Source: Pseudomonadota bacterium (GTDB lineage: Bacteria > Pseudomonadota > Gammaproteobacteria > JAKAQQ01). From it: a stretch of 8,922 nt of DNA. The stretch covers positions 1 through 8,922 of the forward strand of contig JAKARN010000045.1 of the NCBI GenBank assembly GCA_021828425.1, in the 5' to 3' direction. Numbering within the stretch: the first letter of the stretch is position 1; every line of letters begins with the position of its first letter. The translations under genes were made by a program, and so were the position numbers. Shown in pieces: positions 1-6,724 of the stretch. Below the pieces are notes generated by a model. It saw only the letters and a program-made list of their open reading frames with translations. It made no database searches and was not told where the DNA came from.

Positions 1-7
1 CCGATCT
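1..7. other. Probable Illumina adapter remnant, left end
   Basis: The first seven bases, CCGATCT, equal the last seven bases of the standard Illumina ligation adapter, which ends GCTCTTCCGATCT. The right end of the window carries the matching reverse-complement start. These bases are probably not genomic, so the final residues of the partial gltX translation should be discounted. It could be chance at one end alone, but a match at both ends in the correct orientation is unlikely. Confidence 0.8.
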
Positions 8-1055
8 GGCCAGCCGGTGCCGTGGAGCCGAGCGCCTGCGCCGCCCATTGGGCATAGGCCGGCTCGTCCAAGGCACGGACTGCGAGATGCTGCCAGTGGT
101 CCAACTGGTCCAGGTCGAAAACGGCAGGAGCACGGTTGATGGAGTTCCAGTCGAAGGACCGGGCCAAGGTTTCGGGATCCAGGAGACCGTTTTCAGCATA
201 GGAATGGCCGAGCCGGGCCAGATAGTTCTGGACCGCGATGGGCCGGTAACCCGCCCGGGCGAGCGATCCCAGACCAACCGCACCCTCGCGCTTGGCCAGC
301 GGGGCTCCACCGGGATTGACCAAGAGGGGAAGATGGCCGTAGAGCGGCGCGCCTAGCGAAAGCGCGTGGGTCATGAGTAGCTGCCGCCCGGTATTGCTCA
401 GGTGATCGACTCCGCGGAAAACGTGCGTGATCCGCATCGCACCATCATCGACGAGGTTGGTCAGGAGAAACACGGGTTGACCGTCCCGCCGGCACACCAC
501 AAAATCCCCGATGGATTCCAGTTCCTGGTGCTGGGGGCCGTACACCAGATCGTCCCAATCCAATGAACCCCTCCCCTCAACCCGCCAGCGCCAGGCTGCC
601 GGCTCGCCCGCCTGGAGGCGCCCTGCGGATTCAGTGGCAGACAGTCGGGCACACCGACCCGAATAGCGGGGAGTCTTCCGATCCCTTTTTTGTTTCTCGA
701 GATCGTCGGCGAGCTGCCCATCAGTGCAAAAACACGGGTAGATGCAACCGAGATCACGCATCTGTTTCAGAATCTCTGCGTAACGGGCCCCTCGTTCAGA
801 CTGGCGGTAGGGAGCAGACGGCCCACCGCAATCCGGCCCTTCCTGCCAGGTGATTCCGAGCCAGGCCAGATCCGCCAAAAGCTCCGTCTCGTGGCGGGGA
901 TCACTCCGCATCCGATCCGTATCCTCAATCCGAATGATGAACGCACCGTCCATCCGACGGGCCGCGAGGTAGTTGAAAAGCGCCGTTCGGGCGTTGCCCA
1001 AGTGGAGGGCCCCGGTGGGGCTTGGAGCAAAACGGAGTTTCGTCTGGGGGCTCAT
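1..1055 (-). CDS. gltX: Glutamate--tRNA ligase (GluRS), N-terminal 351 residues, C-terminus cut by window edge
   Basis: Class I aminoacyl-tRNA synthetase that charges tRNA(Glu) with glutamate in the cytoplasm. Seen: the N-terminal Rossmann fold opens with the FAPSPTGALHLGN HIGH-class motif (residues 9-21) and continues into RIEDTD (42-47). CFC at 108-110 and C135 have the same spacing as three zinc ligands of E. coli GluRS, but the E. coli histidine two residues after the last cysteine is Arg137 here. VDDGAMRITHVFRG (202-215) is the usual GluRS connection. The KMSKS loop reads PLAKREGA (252-259), with Ala where Ser is usual. The frame continues past the catalytic core into the helical anticodon-binding part, so it is not the shorter Glu-Q-tRNA(Asp) synthetase. 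Family length is about 470 residues, so roughly 120 are missing. The start is forced: an in-frame TAA lies at 1067-1065 with no other start codon between. The wording around PLAKREG and the NYLARLGHSYENG-like stretch recalls the second GluRS type of sulfur-oxidising gammaproteobacteria (from memory). The last two or three codons are probably adapter sequence. Confidence 0.93.
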   Translation of the reverse strand, partial: MSPQTKLRFAPSPTGALHLGNARTALFNYLAARRMDGAFIIRIEDTDRMRSDPRHETELLADLAWLGITWQEGPDCGGPSAPYRQSERGARYAEILKQMRDLGCIYPCFCTDGQLADDLEKQKRDRKTPRYSGRCARLSATESAGRLQAGEPAAWRWRVEGRGSLDWDDLVYGPQHQELESIGDFVVCRRDGQPVFLLTNLVDDGAMRITHVFRGVDHLSNTGRQLLMTHALSLGAPLYGHLPLLVNPGGAPLAKREGAVGLGSLARAGYRPIAVQNYLARLGHSYAENGLLDPETLARSFDWNSINRAPAVFDLDQLDHWQHLAVRALDEPAYAQWAAQALGSTAPAGQI

Positions 1056-1063
1056 GCCGACAT
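1052..1063 (-). promoter_or_regulatory. Three-codon leader ORF overlapping the gltX start
   Basis: On the minus strand an ATG at 1063 opens a mini-ORF Met-Ser-Ala-stop whose TGA (1054-1052) overlaps the gltX ATG (1055-1053) in an ATGA arrangement. A purine-rich AAAGAGG lies 9 bases before the mini-ORF ATG, a good Shine-Dalgarno distance. It is about 17 bases from the gltX ATG, which is too far, and nothing else resembling a Shine-Dalgarno precedes gltX. Inference: ribosomes may start on the mini-ORF and reinitiate at gltX. It could equally be incidental. Confidence 0.35.
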
Positions 1064-1091
1064 GTTAACGGGCCTCTTTCCGCCCTGCCAG

Positions 1092-1121
1092 TTTCACCCC
1101 GGGAGAGGAACCGGCTATCAT
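1092..1121 (+). promoter_or_regulatory. Weak candidate promoter for lpxH
   Basis: TATCAT at 1116-1121 differs from the sigma-70 -10 consensus at one position. A poor -35 candidate, TTTCAC, lies at 1092-1097 with an 18-base spacer. If used, transcription would start near 1128, only a few bases before the lpxH ATG at 1131, giving a nearly leaderless message. The purine-rich GGGAGAGGAA at about 1101-1110 is over 20 bases from the ATG, too far for normal use. Low confidence. Confidence 0.25.
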
Positions 1122-1130
1122 GGTGCCCCT

Positions 1131-1868
1131 ATGGCCGATTATTTCATCGCCGACCTTCATCTCGACCCCCAAAGACCCGCCGTGCTTGATGCCTTCGGGC
1201 ACTGGCTGGAACGGATCCGTCCCGACTTGGGGGCACTCTACATCCTGGGCGATCTGTTTGAGGCCTGGATCGGCGACGACGCTCCGGAACCGGCCTTCGA
1301 TCCGCTGCTCGACCGCCTGGCCGGCCTGGCCGGAAACCACCATCGCCTCTACTTCATGCCGGGCAACCGGGATTTTCTCGTGGGTGATGCGCTGGCCCGC
1401 CGCGCCGGCTGGACCGCGCTCGAGGAACCCGCACGAATCCAATGCTACGGTACCCCGGTGGGACTTTTGCACGGCGATACCTTTTGCACGGAAGACCAGG
1501 CCTATCAAGCTTTTCGCGCACAGGTCCGCAATCCGGTCTGGCAACAGCAATTCCTGTCACGGTCACCCGCAGAACGTCGCGCGATGGCAGCGACCGCACG
1601 CAAAGCCAGCCAGCAACATAACGCCCAGGCTGCCGATGTCCTCATGGATGTCACCCCAGCTGCCATCGACGAGTTCATGCGCCGTGAAGACCTGACGTGC
1701 CTGATTCACGGCCATACCCATCGGCCAGCCATCCATCGCTGGACACTGGACCACGTGCCACGGACCCGGATCGTCGTCGGCGACTGGTATGAACAGGGCC
1801 AGGTCCTCCGCTGGGACGAGTCGGGGTATCGCCTGGAGACGGTCAGGATTCGGCCGGACCCAATCTAA
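1131..1868 (+). CDS. lpxH: UDP-2,3-diacylglucosamine diphosphatase
   Basis: Hydrolyses UDP-2,3-diacylglucosamine to lipid X and UMP, the fourth step of lipid A synthesis, at the cytoplasmic face of the inner membrane. It is a calcineurin-like metallophosphoesterase. Seen: 245 residues (E. coli about 240). Metal and active-site residues fall in the family order: D8 and H10 in IADLHL, D41 in [14 protein letters not shown]79-R80 in GNRDF, H114 in LLHGD, and H193 and H195 in IHGHTH. The match to E. coli LpxH is close throughout, including YQAFRA and HTHRPA. The same frame is open far upstream, but the protein clearly begins at [11 protein letters not shown], and anything earlier would be antisense to gltX. 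No well-spaced Shine-Dalgarno precedes this ATG. The gene is divergent from gltX (75 bases between starts) and convergent with purF, sharing four bases at the stops. Confidence 0.97.
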   Translation: MADYFIADLHLDPQRPAVLDAFGHWLERIRPDLGALYILGDLFEAWIGDDAPEPAFDPLLDRLAGLAGNHHRLYFMPGNRDFLVGDALARRAGWTALEEPARIQCYGTPVGLLHGDTFCTEDQAYQAFRAQVRNPVWQQQFLSRSPAERRAMAATARKASQQHNAQAADVLMDVTPAAIDEFMRREDLTCLIHGHTHRPAIHRWTLDHVPRTRIVVGDWYEQGQVLRWDESGYRLETVRIRPDPI

Positions 1869-3373
1869 AGACGCTCCTCGTCAAAACGGAGATCCAGTTC
1901 GGCCAAAGCCGCCTCGCGCCGGACCGCTGCTCGTTCGGTCAGACGGTCACGCAGGTAGACCGGTGTTACATCACCCGTGAGGTAATTCCCGGAGAAGCAG
2001 GAATCTTCAAAACGGGTAATGGCCGGGTTGTCGACCCGCACGGCTTCGACTAGGTCCGGAAGGTCCTGGTAGACCAGACCGTCCGCCCGAATCAGCTGAC
2101 GGATCGTCTCGACACTGCGTCCGGCTGCAACCAGTTCCTCGGTTGAGGGCATATCGATTCCGTAGACGTTGGGATAGCGGACCGGTGGAGCCGCCGAGGC
2201 AAAGAAAACCCGTTTGGCCCCGGCTTCTCGTGCGAGTTCCACGATCTGCCGCGAAGTTGTTCCACGCACGATCGAGTCATCCACGAGCAGGACACTCTTT
2301 CCTCGGAACTCAACATCGATCACGTTGAGCTTGCGACGGACAGAACGCTCCCGCTCCCTCTGCTCGGGCATGATGAAGGTCCGTCCAATATAGCGGTTCT
2401 TGATGAACCCCTCCCGATAAGGCAGGCCCAGCTGGTTGGCGAGCTGGAGCGCGCTCATCCGACTCGTGTCTGGAATCGGGATCACCACATCAATGGGCCA
2501 CCCCATGGCCTCCCGATTCATCTTGTCCGCCAGCTTTTCCCCCATCCGCAGGCGCGCACGGTGGACGGAAATTCCCTCAATCCGGGAGTCCGGTCGCGCC
2601 AGATAGACATACTCGAAAAGACAGGGGTGCCGCTCGCTCCGGTCGGCACAAAGCCGGGAGTGGAGCCGACCGTCTGGGCTGATCAGGATGGCTTCCCCCG
2701 GTGTCACGTCCCTGAGGTATTCGAACCCAAGGACATCGAGCGCCACACTCTCTGAGGCCACGAGGTACGAGGTTCCCCGGGGTTCGCTACGGCACCCCAA
2801 GACCAGCGGGCGGATACCCCAGGGATCACGGAAGGCCAGCAGCCCGCTCCCGGCGATCAGGGCCACGACCGCATAGGCTCCGAGACAGCGTTCATGGACA
2901 CGACGGACGGCGGCGAAGACCGCCTCCGGATCCAACCGGTCACGTCCCGTCTCTTGGAGCTCATGGGCGAGCACGTTGAGCAGAACCTCACTGTCTGAAT
3001 CCGTATTGAGGTGGCGGCGGTCAGACGTCACGAGCAGTGACCGCAACTCGCGATCATTCGTGAGATTGCCGTTGTGGACGAGGCCGATGCCGTAGGGCGA
3101 GTTGGTATAAAACGGCTGTGCCTCGAGCGGACTCAGGCTGCCCGCCGTCGGATAGCGGACGTGACCAATGCCGGTCGTGCCGGTGAGACTCCTCATATGC
3201 CGTTCATGGACCACATCGCGAACCAGCCCACTCCCCCGCCGGACGTGGAATTTTTCTCCGTCGCTCGTCATGAGGCCCGCAGCATCCTGGCCGCGATGCT
3301 GGAGAACGGTGAGCGCCTCGTAGAGGTCCATGTTGACTTCCTTGACTCCCGCGATCCCCACAATCCCGCACAT
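1865..3373 (-). CDS. purF: Amidophosphoribosyltransferase (glutamine PRPP amidotransferase)
   Basis: Catalyses the first committed step of de novo purine synthesis: PRPP plus glutamine gives 5-phosphoribosylamine, glutamate and pyrophosphate, in the cytoplasm. Seen: 502 residues, full length beside the E. coli type (about 505). Cys2 directly after the initiator Met is the Ntn-hydrolase nucleophile, with no propeptide. The glutaminase domain (about 1-235) shows QHRGQDAAG (25-33), GHVRYPTAG (70-78) and HNGNL (100-104). The phosphoribosyltransferase domain (about 260-470) carries the PRPP loop [13 protein letters not shown] (361-373). Lack of a propeptide and of a cysteine cluster points to the E. 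coli-like class rather than the Bacillus iron-sulfur class (family knowledge). The start follows the cvpA stop by one base, and GGTGA just upstream overlaps the end of cvpA, so translation is probably coupled. cvpA-purF is a conserved gammaproteobacterial pair. Its TAG overlaps the lpxH TAA from the opposite strand. Confidence 0.98.
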   Translation of the reverse strand: MCGIVGIAGVKEVNMDLYEALTVLQHRGQDAAGLMTSDGEKFHVRRGSGLVRDVVHERHMRSLTGTTGIGHVRYPTAGSLSPLEAQPFYTNSPYGIGLVHNGNLTNDRELRSLLVTSDRRHLNTDSDSEVLLNVLAHELQETGRDRLDPEAVFAAVRRVHERCLGAYAVVALIAGSGLLAFRDPWGIRPLVLGCRSEPRGTSYLVASESVALDVLGFEYLRDVTPGEAILISPDGRLHSRLCADRSERHPCLFEYVYLARPDSRIEGISVHRARLRMGEKLADKMNREAMGWPIDVVIPIPDTSRMSALQLANQLGLPYREGFIKNRYIGRTFIMPEQRERERSVRRKLNVIDVEFRGKSVLLVDDSIVRGTTSRQIVELAREAGAKRVFFASAAPPVRYPNVYGIDMPSTEELVAAGRSVETIRQLIRADGLVYQDLPDLVEAVRVDNPAITRFEDSCFSGNYLTGDVTPVYLRDRLTERAAVRREAALAELDLRFDEERL

Positions 3374-3374
3374 T

Positions 3375-3845
3375 TCAGGTCACCGTCGGAAGCCGCCGTT
3401 CCATCCATAAAGTCAGCGGCTGAACCCAAGGAATCAGGCGTGACTGATTCCAGTCGGGAGTGCGATTCAAGTGGGCAACTTGCCCGATCCAGACCAGGAT
3501 ACACAGAAACAAGACTCCGCGGGCCAGCCCGAAAACCGCGCCCAGGAGATGATCCATGAAACCCAATGGGCTCTTGTGGATCGCCGCCCCCAGAAAACCC
3601 AAGGCGATGGCACCGGTGATCACGACCACGAGGAAGACGATGATCTCGCCCACCGCAAGGCGCCAGTCGAGCGAGTGGATCAGGAAAGACAGGTGGCCTC
3701 CCAACCAAGGACCGAGCCGGGCTGCGAGCAGGAAGGCCAAGACCCAGACGAGCAGGGACAGCGCCTCACGCACGAAACCGCGCATCAGGCTCATCACCGC
3801 TGACACAATCACGATGAAAATGAACACGACATCAATCCAGTTCAT
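3375..3845 (-). CDS. cvpA: CvpA family inner-membrane protein
   Basis: Small integral membrane protein named for its requirement in colicin V production in E. coli. Its biochemical role is unclear, but it has been tied to envelope stress and bile resistance in enteric bacteria (family knowledge). Seen: 156 residues (E. coli 162). Four hydrophobic segments lie at about 5-20, 25-45, 63-88 and 100-123. The family opening MNWIDVVF and a [10 protein letters not shown] stretch (22-31) after the first helix are present, as is GAVFGLARG (102-110) at the last helix. GTGAGG ends five bases before the ATG, a reasonable ribosome binding site. It follows the SPOR gene by 39 bases and precedes purF by one base, the usual order in gammaproteobacteria. 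Close packing implies cotranscription with purF. Confidence 0.93.
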   Translation of the reverse strand: MNWIDVVFIFIVIVSAVMSLMRGFVREALSLLVWVLAFLLAARLGPWLGGHLSFLIHSLDWRLAVGEIIVFLVVVITGAIALGFLGAAIHKSPLGFMDHLLGAVFGLARGVLFLCILVWIGQVAHLNRTPDWNQSRLIPWVQPLTLWMERRLPTVT

Positions 3846-3884
3846 CCGGACCTCACGGCAGGATTTCCCCGGGCAAACGGTCCG

Positions 3885-4442
3885 TCAGGGGGGGGCATGG
3901 GGCGTCCGGACATGGATCCAGAACGGAGGGTTTCCGACCAGCGCGGTCAGGCGACCGATGATGGCATATGCGCTCCTCCGATTCCGGTAGGGTCCCACCC
4001 AGAGGCGGACCAGGCGACGTTCATGGGTCACAATGGCGCTGAACCAGGTTTGGAAACCGTTTCGTTTGAGGGTTGCCACCAGCCGTCGTGCGCTGGCTTT
4101 CGAATAGTAGGCGGCCACCTGAAGATACCATCCGGCCGGCGGTGGAGCGAAGCGGTGCGCCCGGGGAGTGGACGGGCGGGGCGGCACGACGGAACCGGGA
4201 ACGGGGGGCAGCCTCGGGATCTCGATCAGGGAGGCCGGCCGGGCACCGGTCGTCGCCGGCTCCGGGCGACCCTGCACAGCCGAGGGGACAGGGGGGGGCA
4301 ACGCCAGGGTGACGACTTCGGGTCCGCCTCGTCGGATCACACCGGAACCCGGGTTCTCGAGATGGATCATCCAGACCACCAACACAACCAGAACCACTCC
4401 GCTGACCCAGAGGAAACCCGTTCGACGGCGCGAGCGGCTCAT
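3885..4442 (-). CDS. dedD: DedD-like SPOR-domain membrane protein
   Basis: SPOR proteins bind denuded glycan strands of septal peptidoglycan. DedD localises to the division site and assists cell constriction (family knowledge). Seen: 185 residues with a basic N-terminus (MSRSRRR), one membrane segment at about 10-27, then a periplasmic linker rich in Pro and Arg (about 45-103). A C-terminal SPOR domain runs at about 104-180, recognisable from GWYLQVAAY, the ARRLVATLKRNGF helix and the RLVRLWVGPYRNR turn. This bitopic layout and the position between folC and cvpA match dedD. The linker is not conserved between species, so assignment rests on layout and context. The ATG overlaps the folC stop as ATGA, implying translational coupling. 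Two 8-base C runs on the coding strand are unusual: one in the linker and one right at the stop codon. Confidence 0.88.
   Translation of the reverse strand: MSRSRRRTGFLWVSGVVLVVLVVWMIHLENPGSGVIRRGGPEVVTLALPPPVPSAVQGRPEPATTGARPASLIEIPRLPPVPGSVVPPRPSTPRAHRFAPPPAGWYLQVAAYYSKASARRLVATLKRNGFQTWFSAIVTHERRLVRLWVGPYRNRRSAYAIIGRLTALVGNPPFWIHVRTPHAPP
3888..3895. repeat. 8-base G:C homopolymer at the dedD stop
   Basis: Eight consecutive G on the plus strand, C on the coding strand, encode the last two prolines of the SPOR protein immediately before its TGA. A one-base slip would only alter or extend the C-terminus. Such runs are prone to replication slippage and to sequencing indels. Confidence 0.9.
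4291..4298. repeat. 8-base G:C homopolymer inside the dedD linker
   Basis: Eight consecutive G on the plus strand, encoding Pro residues near position 49-51 of the SPOR protein. A one-base slip here would shift the frame before the SPOR domain and inactivate it. This is the second such tract in a gene of 558 bases. Confidence 0.9.
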
Positions 4443-5776
4443 GTCCGGCTAAGCCCCGGGGTCATCCTCCCGCTGGCTTGGGGAGAGCAGCCGGATTCGA
4501 TCAACGGAATCATTCGCTCCAATGTCCGGAACGACCCGGTCACGACATAAACCGTCTTGGGCTCCGGAAGCTGTCGACAGCGCATCACCGCCTCTGGGAG
4601 ATCCTCCCACGGCTCAATTCTCGCACAGGGCAGGCGTGCGTGCAGGCGCCGTGAGAGTTCCCCAAGATCCAAACCGCGGGGAGGTGCAAGACCCACCGGA
4701 TGGAAGACATCGACCAAGGGTGCGAGAACTCCGAGGAAGCCATCGAGATCCTTGTCCCTCATCATGCCGAACACCAGATGACGGGGTATCCCGGGCGTCC
4801 TCCGGGAGAGTTCATCGGCCAAAACACCTGCGGCTTGTGGGTTATGGGCCACATCCAGGCACCAGGCGGGGCCAGGGTGCCACTGCCGCCATTCGAACCG
4901 ACCGGGCAGCCGGGCCTGGAGCAGACCGGCCCGGATCGCAGGCTCGCTCACCGGCCAGCGGGAATTGAGCGACTCCAGAAGTGCTAATGCCGTGGCCGCA
5001 TTGCCGTACTGGATGAAGCCGGCCAAGGCCGGGGCCGGAAGTTTCCGGTAGAGGACCTCCCGCCCGTGGTAACTCCAAGATCCGGAGCGACCCTCGGCCA
5101 TCCAGTCAAAATCCACCCCCCTGAGCCAAAGATCGGCGCCGACCTGCACGGCCTTGTCGCTCAAGCTTCGGGGTGGAGCCGGGTCTCCCACGATGGCCGG
5201 GCGATGAGACCTGAAAATCCCCGCCTTCTCGGCCCCGATCGATTCCCGGTCGGGCCCCAGCCATTCGATGTGGTCAATCCCGACAGCGGTCACGGCAGCG
5301 GCCATGGGATCGACGGCATTCACGGCATCCAGACGGCCACCGAGTCCCACTTCAAGCACGGCCAGGTCAACCGGAGCCTCGCGAAACGCCCAGAGGGCCA
5401 CTGCCGTGCCGAACTCGAAAAAGGTGAGCGGCAGATCCCCCCGCGCCCGTTCTACGGCCGAAAATCCGGCACAGAGTGCCTCCTCCCCGATATCCAGGCC
5501 GCCGATGCGGATGCGTTCGTGATACCGCAGAAGATGGGGTGACAGGTAGGCACCGACCCGGTAGCCCGCCTTCCGGAGGATGCTCTCCAGAAGGGCAACC
5601 GTGGAGCCCTTCCCATTCGTGCCCCCTACCGTGATCACCGGTACGGCCTCCGGTCGCCAGGAAAGCCGCCTGAGCAGCTCGTCCATGCGCTCGAGCCCCA
5701 AGTGGATGGTCTCCGGGGGCGAGAGGGTTTCCAGGTAGCGGGTCCATTCCTCGACCGTTGGAAAGGAGACCGCCAT
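4439..5776 (-). CDS. folC: Bifunctional dihydrofolate synthase / folylpolyglutamate synthase
   Basis: Adds glutamate to dihydropteroate to make dihydrofolate, then extends tetrahydrofolates with further glutamates, using ATP, in the cytoplasm. It belongs to the Mur ligase-like family. Seen: 445 residues from the ATG. The P-loop is GGTNGKGST (51-59), followed by YLSPHLLRYHERI (77-89), EVGLGGRLDAVN (142-153), GIDHIEWLG (166-174) and EKAGIF (183-188). The C-terminal Mur-ligase domain carries DVAHNPQAA (308-316) and FGMMRDKD (336-343). All are FolC hallmarks, and length agrees with E. coli (422) and Pseudomonas-type enzymes. I chose ATG 5776, which overlaps the accD TGA as TGATG. A TTG one codon upstream is possible. 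No Shine-Dalgarno is evident, so translation is probably coupled to accD. It overlaps dedD by four bases downstream. Confidence 0.97.
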   Translation of the reverse strand: MAVSFPTVEEWTRYLETLSPPETIHLGLERMDELLRRLSWRPEAVPVITVGGTNGKGSTVALLESILRKAGYRVGAYLSPHLLRYHERIRIGGLDIGEEALCAGFSAVERARGDLPLTFFEFGTAVALWAFREAPVDLAVLEVGLGGRLDAVNAVDPMAAAVTAVGIDHIEWLGPDRESIGAEKAGIFRSHRPAIVGDPAPPRSLSDKAVQVGADLWLRGVDFDWMAEGRSGSWSYHGREVLYRKLPAPALAGFIQYGNAATALALLESLNSRWPVSEPAIRAGLLQARLPGRFEWRQWHPGPAWCLDVAHNPQAAGVLADELSRRTPGIPRHLVFGMMRDKDLDGFLGVLAPLVDVFHPVGLAPPRGLDLGELSRRLHARLPCARIEPWEDLPEAVMRCRQLPEPKTVYVVTGSFRTLERMIPLIESGCSPQASGRMTPGLSRT

Positions 5777-6630
5777 CAAGGCGAGGGGGGTTTGAGCAAC
5801 CGGACGAGCCTTCCAATCCGGTCACGCTGTTCCCTCCGGTCGATGATGAGATCAATCGCACCGTTGGCCAAGAGGAATTCGGCGCGCTGGAAACCTTCCG
5901 GCAGCGTTTCCCGGACCGTCTGTTCGATGACCCGAGGGCCGGCAAAACCGATCAGGGCTCCCGGTTCAGCGATGTTGATGTCCCCGAGCATGGCCAGACT
6001 GGCCGTAACCCCTCCTGTCGTGGGATCCGTCATGACCGAGAAATACGGGACGCCGTAGCGGGAAAGCCGGCTCAGCGCAGCACTGGTCTTGGCCATCTGC
6101 ATGAGGGACATCAGGGCTTCCTGCATCCGCGCTCCGCCGCTGGCACTGAAACAGATGAACGGGATGCGCATCTCGAGCGCCGTGTTGCAGGCACGCACGA
6201 AGCGTTCACCCACCACGGAACCCATGGATCCACCAAGATAGGAAAACTCGAATGCCGCGACTACAACCGGCTGGCCCAAAAGGGTCCCCGTCACAGTCAC
6301 CAAGGCATCCCGTTCCCCGGTGGTTTTCTGGGCCTGTAGCAGTCGATCCCGGTAGCGACGGGTATCCTTGAACTGGAGAAAGTCGACCGGGGAAAGATTG
6401 GCCGCAATTTCAACGGCGGAGTCCGGATCCAGGAACCACTGCAAGCGTTGCCGGGCACCAATCCGTAAATGGTGGCCGCATTTGGGACAAACGAAGAGAT
6501 TGCGATCAAGTTCCGGGCGATAAAGCACCGCCGTGCATCCGGGACACTTGGTCCAGAGCCCTTCCGGGATCCCTTTCCGGGGCTTTTTTTCATCTGCCTC
6601 TTGCGCTGTTCGCCAGCGTGACCACCACAC
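5776..6630 (-). CDS. accD: Acetyl-CoA carboxylase carboxyltransferase subunit beta
   Basis: With AccA it forms the carboxyltransferase that moves the carboxyl group from biotinylated AccB to acetyl-CoA, making malonyl-CoA for fatty acid synthesis in the cytoplasm. Seen: an N-terminal zinc ribbon with CPGC (29-32) and CPKC (48-51), the same C-x2-C-x15-C-x2-C spacing as E. coli. The crotonase-fold core contains [27 protein letters not shown] and [14 protein letters not shown], close to E. coli AccD. Length is 284 residues against 304 in E. coli; the C-terminal tail is short. Start: the frame is open further upstream (ATG at 6675 and 6672, TTG at 6681), but those would add an unconserved leader. 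GTG 6630 lies six bases after a strong GGGAGAGGG and gives MWWSRW followed by the IPEGLWTKC motif at the right distance. A 9-bp stem-loop sits just before the ribosome binding site. Confidence 0.96.
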   Translation of the reverse strand: MWWSRWRTAQEADEKKPRKGIPEGLWTKCPGCTAVLYRPELDRNLFVCPKCGHHLRIGARQRLQWFLDPDSAVEIAANLSPVDFLQFKDTRRYRDRLLQAQKTTGERDALVTVTGTLLGQPVVVAAFEFSYLGGSMGSVVGERFVRACNTALEMRIPFICFSASGGARMQEALMSLMQMAKTSAALSRLSRYGVPYFSVMTDPTTGGVTASLAMLGDINIAEPGALIGFAGPRVIEQTVRETLPEGFQRAEFLLANGAIDLIIDRREQRDRIGRLVRLLKPPSP

Positions 6631-6636
6631 GCCGAA

Positions 6637-6645
6637 CCCTCTCCC
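6637..6645 (-). promoter_or_regulatory. accD ribosome binding site
   Basis: GGGAGAGGG on the minus strand, six bases before the GTG at 6630. It is one of the best Shine-Dalgarno sequences in the window and decides the accD start in favour of GTG over the upstream in-frame ATGs, which would run through it. Confidence 0.75.
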
Positions 6646-6646
6646 G

Positions 6647-6673
6647 GATGGGACACAACATGAATGTCCCATC
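6647..6673 (-). promoter_or_regulatory. Perfect 9-bp inverted repeat in the accD leader
   Basis: Arms GATGGGACA and TGTCCCATC (6647-6655 and 6665-6673) flank a 9-base spacer. On the accD message this forms a hairpin ending one base before the Shine-Dalgarno. It is not followed by a T run, so it is not an ordinary terminator. A TATGAT resembling a -10 box on the minus strand (6676-6671) overlaps the outer arm, though I see no good -35. Possible roles are an operator over an accD promoter or an RNA structure modulating accD translation. The palindrome is observed; the role is inferred. Confidence 0.55.
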
Positions 6674-6685
6674 ATAAACAATTTG

Positions 6686-6707
6686 CCGGCCCTGGCGCTG
6701 GGTCCGG
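6686..6707 (-). terminator. GC-rich stem-loop after truA, possible weak terminator or attenuator
   Basis: Between truA and accD the minus strand contains CCGG-A-CCC, a 7-base loop and GGG-CCGG: a 7-bp stem with one bulged A. It is followed by CAAATTGTTTAT, which is AT-rich but not a true T run. It begins 17 bases after the truA stop. Its position suits partial termination or attenuation before accD, but the sequence is short of a canonical Rho-independent terminator. Confidence 0.3.
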
Positions 6708-6724
6708 GCGGGCTCTGTCTTTAT

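Noticed and set aside
1..1055. Glutamyl-Q tRNA(Asp) synthetase or a broken gltX
   Set aside because: The frame is intact to the edge and continues past the catalytic core into the anticodon-binding helical region, which Glu-Q-RS lacks.
690..1130. A 147-codon N-terminal extension of the lpxH frame
   Set aside because: The extension is antisense to the conserved gltX N-terminus and shows no domain, while LpxH homologues start at the [11 protein letters not shown] position.
3074..3559. 161-codon plus-strand frame opposite purF and cvpA
   Set aside because: It spans the start of purF and the end of cvpA in antisense, has no recognisable domain, and both opposing genes are well supported.
5758..6339. 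193-codon plus-strand frame opposite accD and folC
   Set aside because: It is antisense to the conserved AccD core, whose motifs dictate its sequence. No domain or ribosome binding site supports it.
6647..6673. Rho-independent terminator at the 9-bp inverted repeat
   Set aside because: Neither strand has a T run after the stem, and it lies directly before the accD ribosome binding site.
6631..6681. Longer AccD starting at an upstream TTG or ATG
   Set aside because: The added residues are not conserved and would be encoded through the inverted repeat and the strong ribosome binding site. GTG 6630 fits both spacing and family length.
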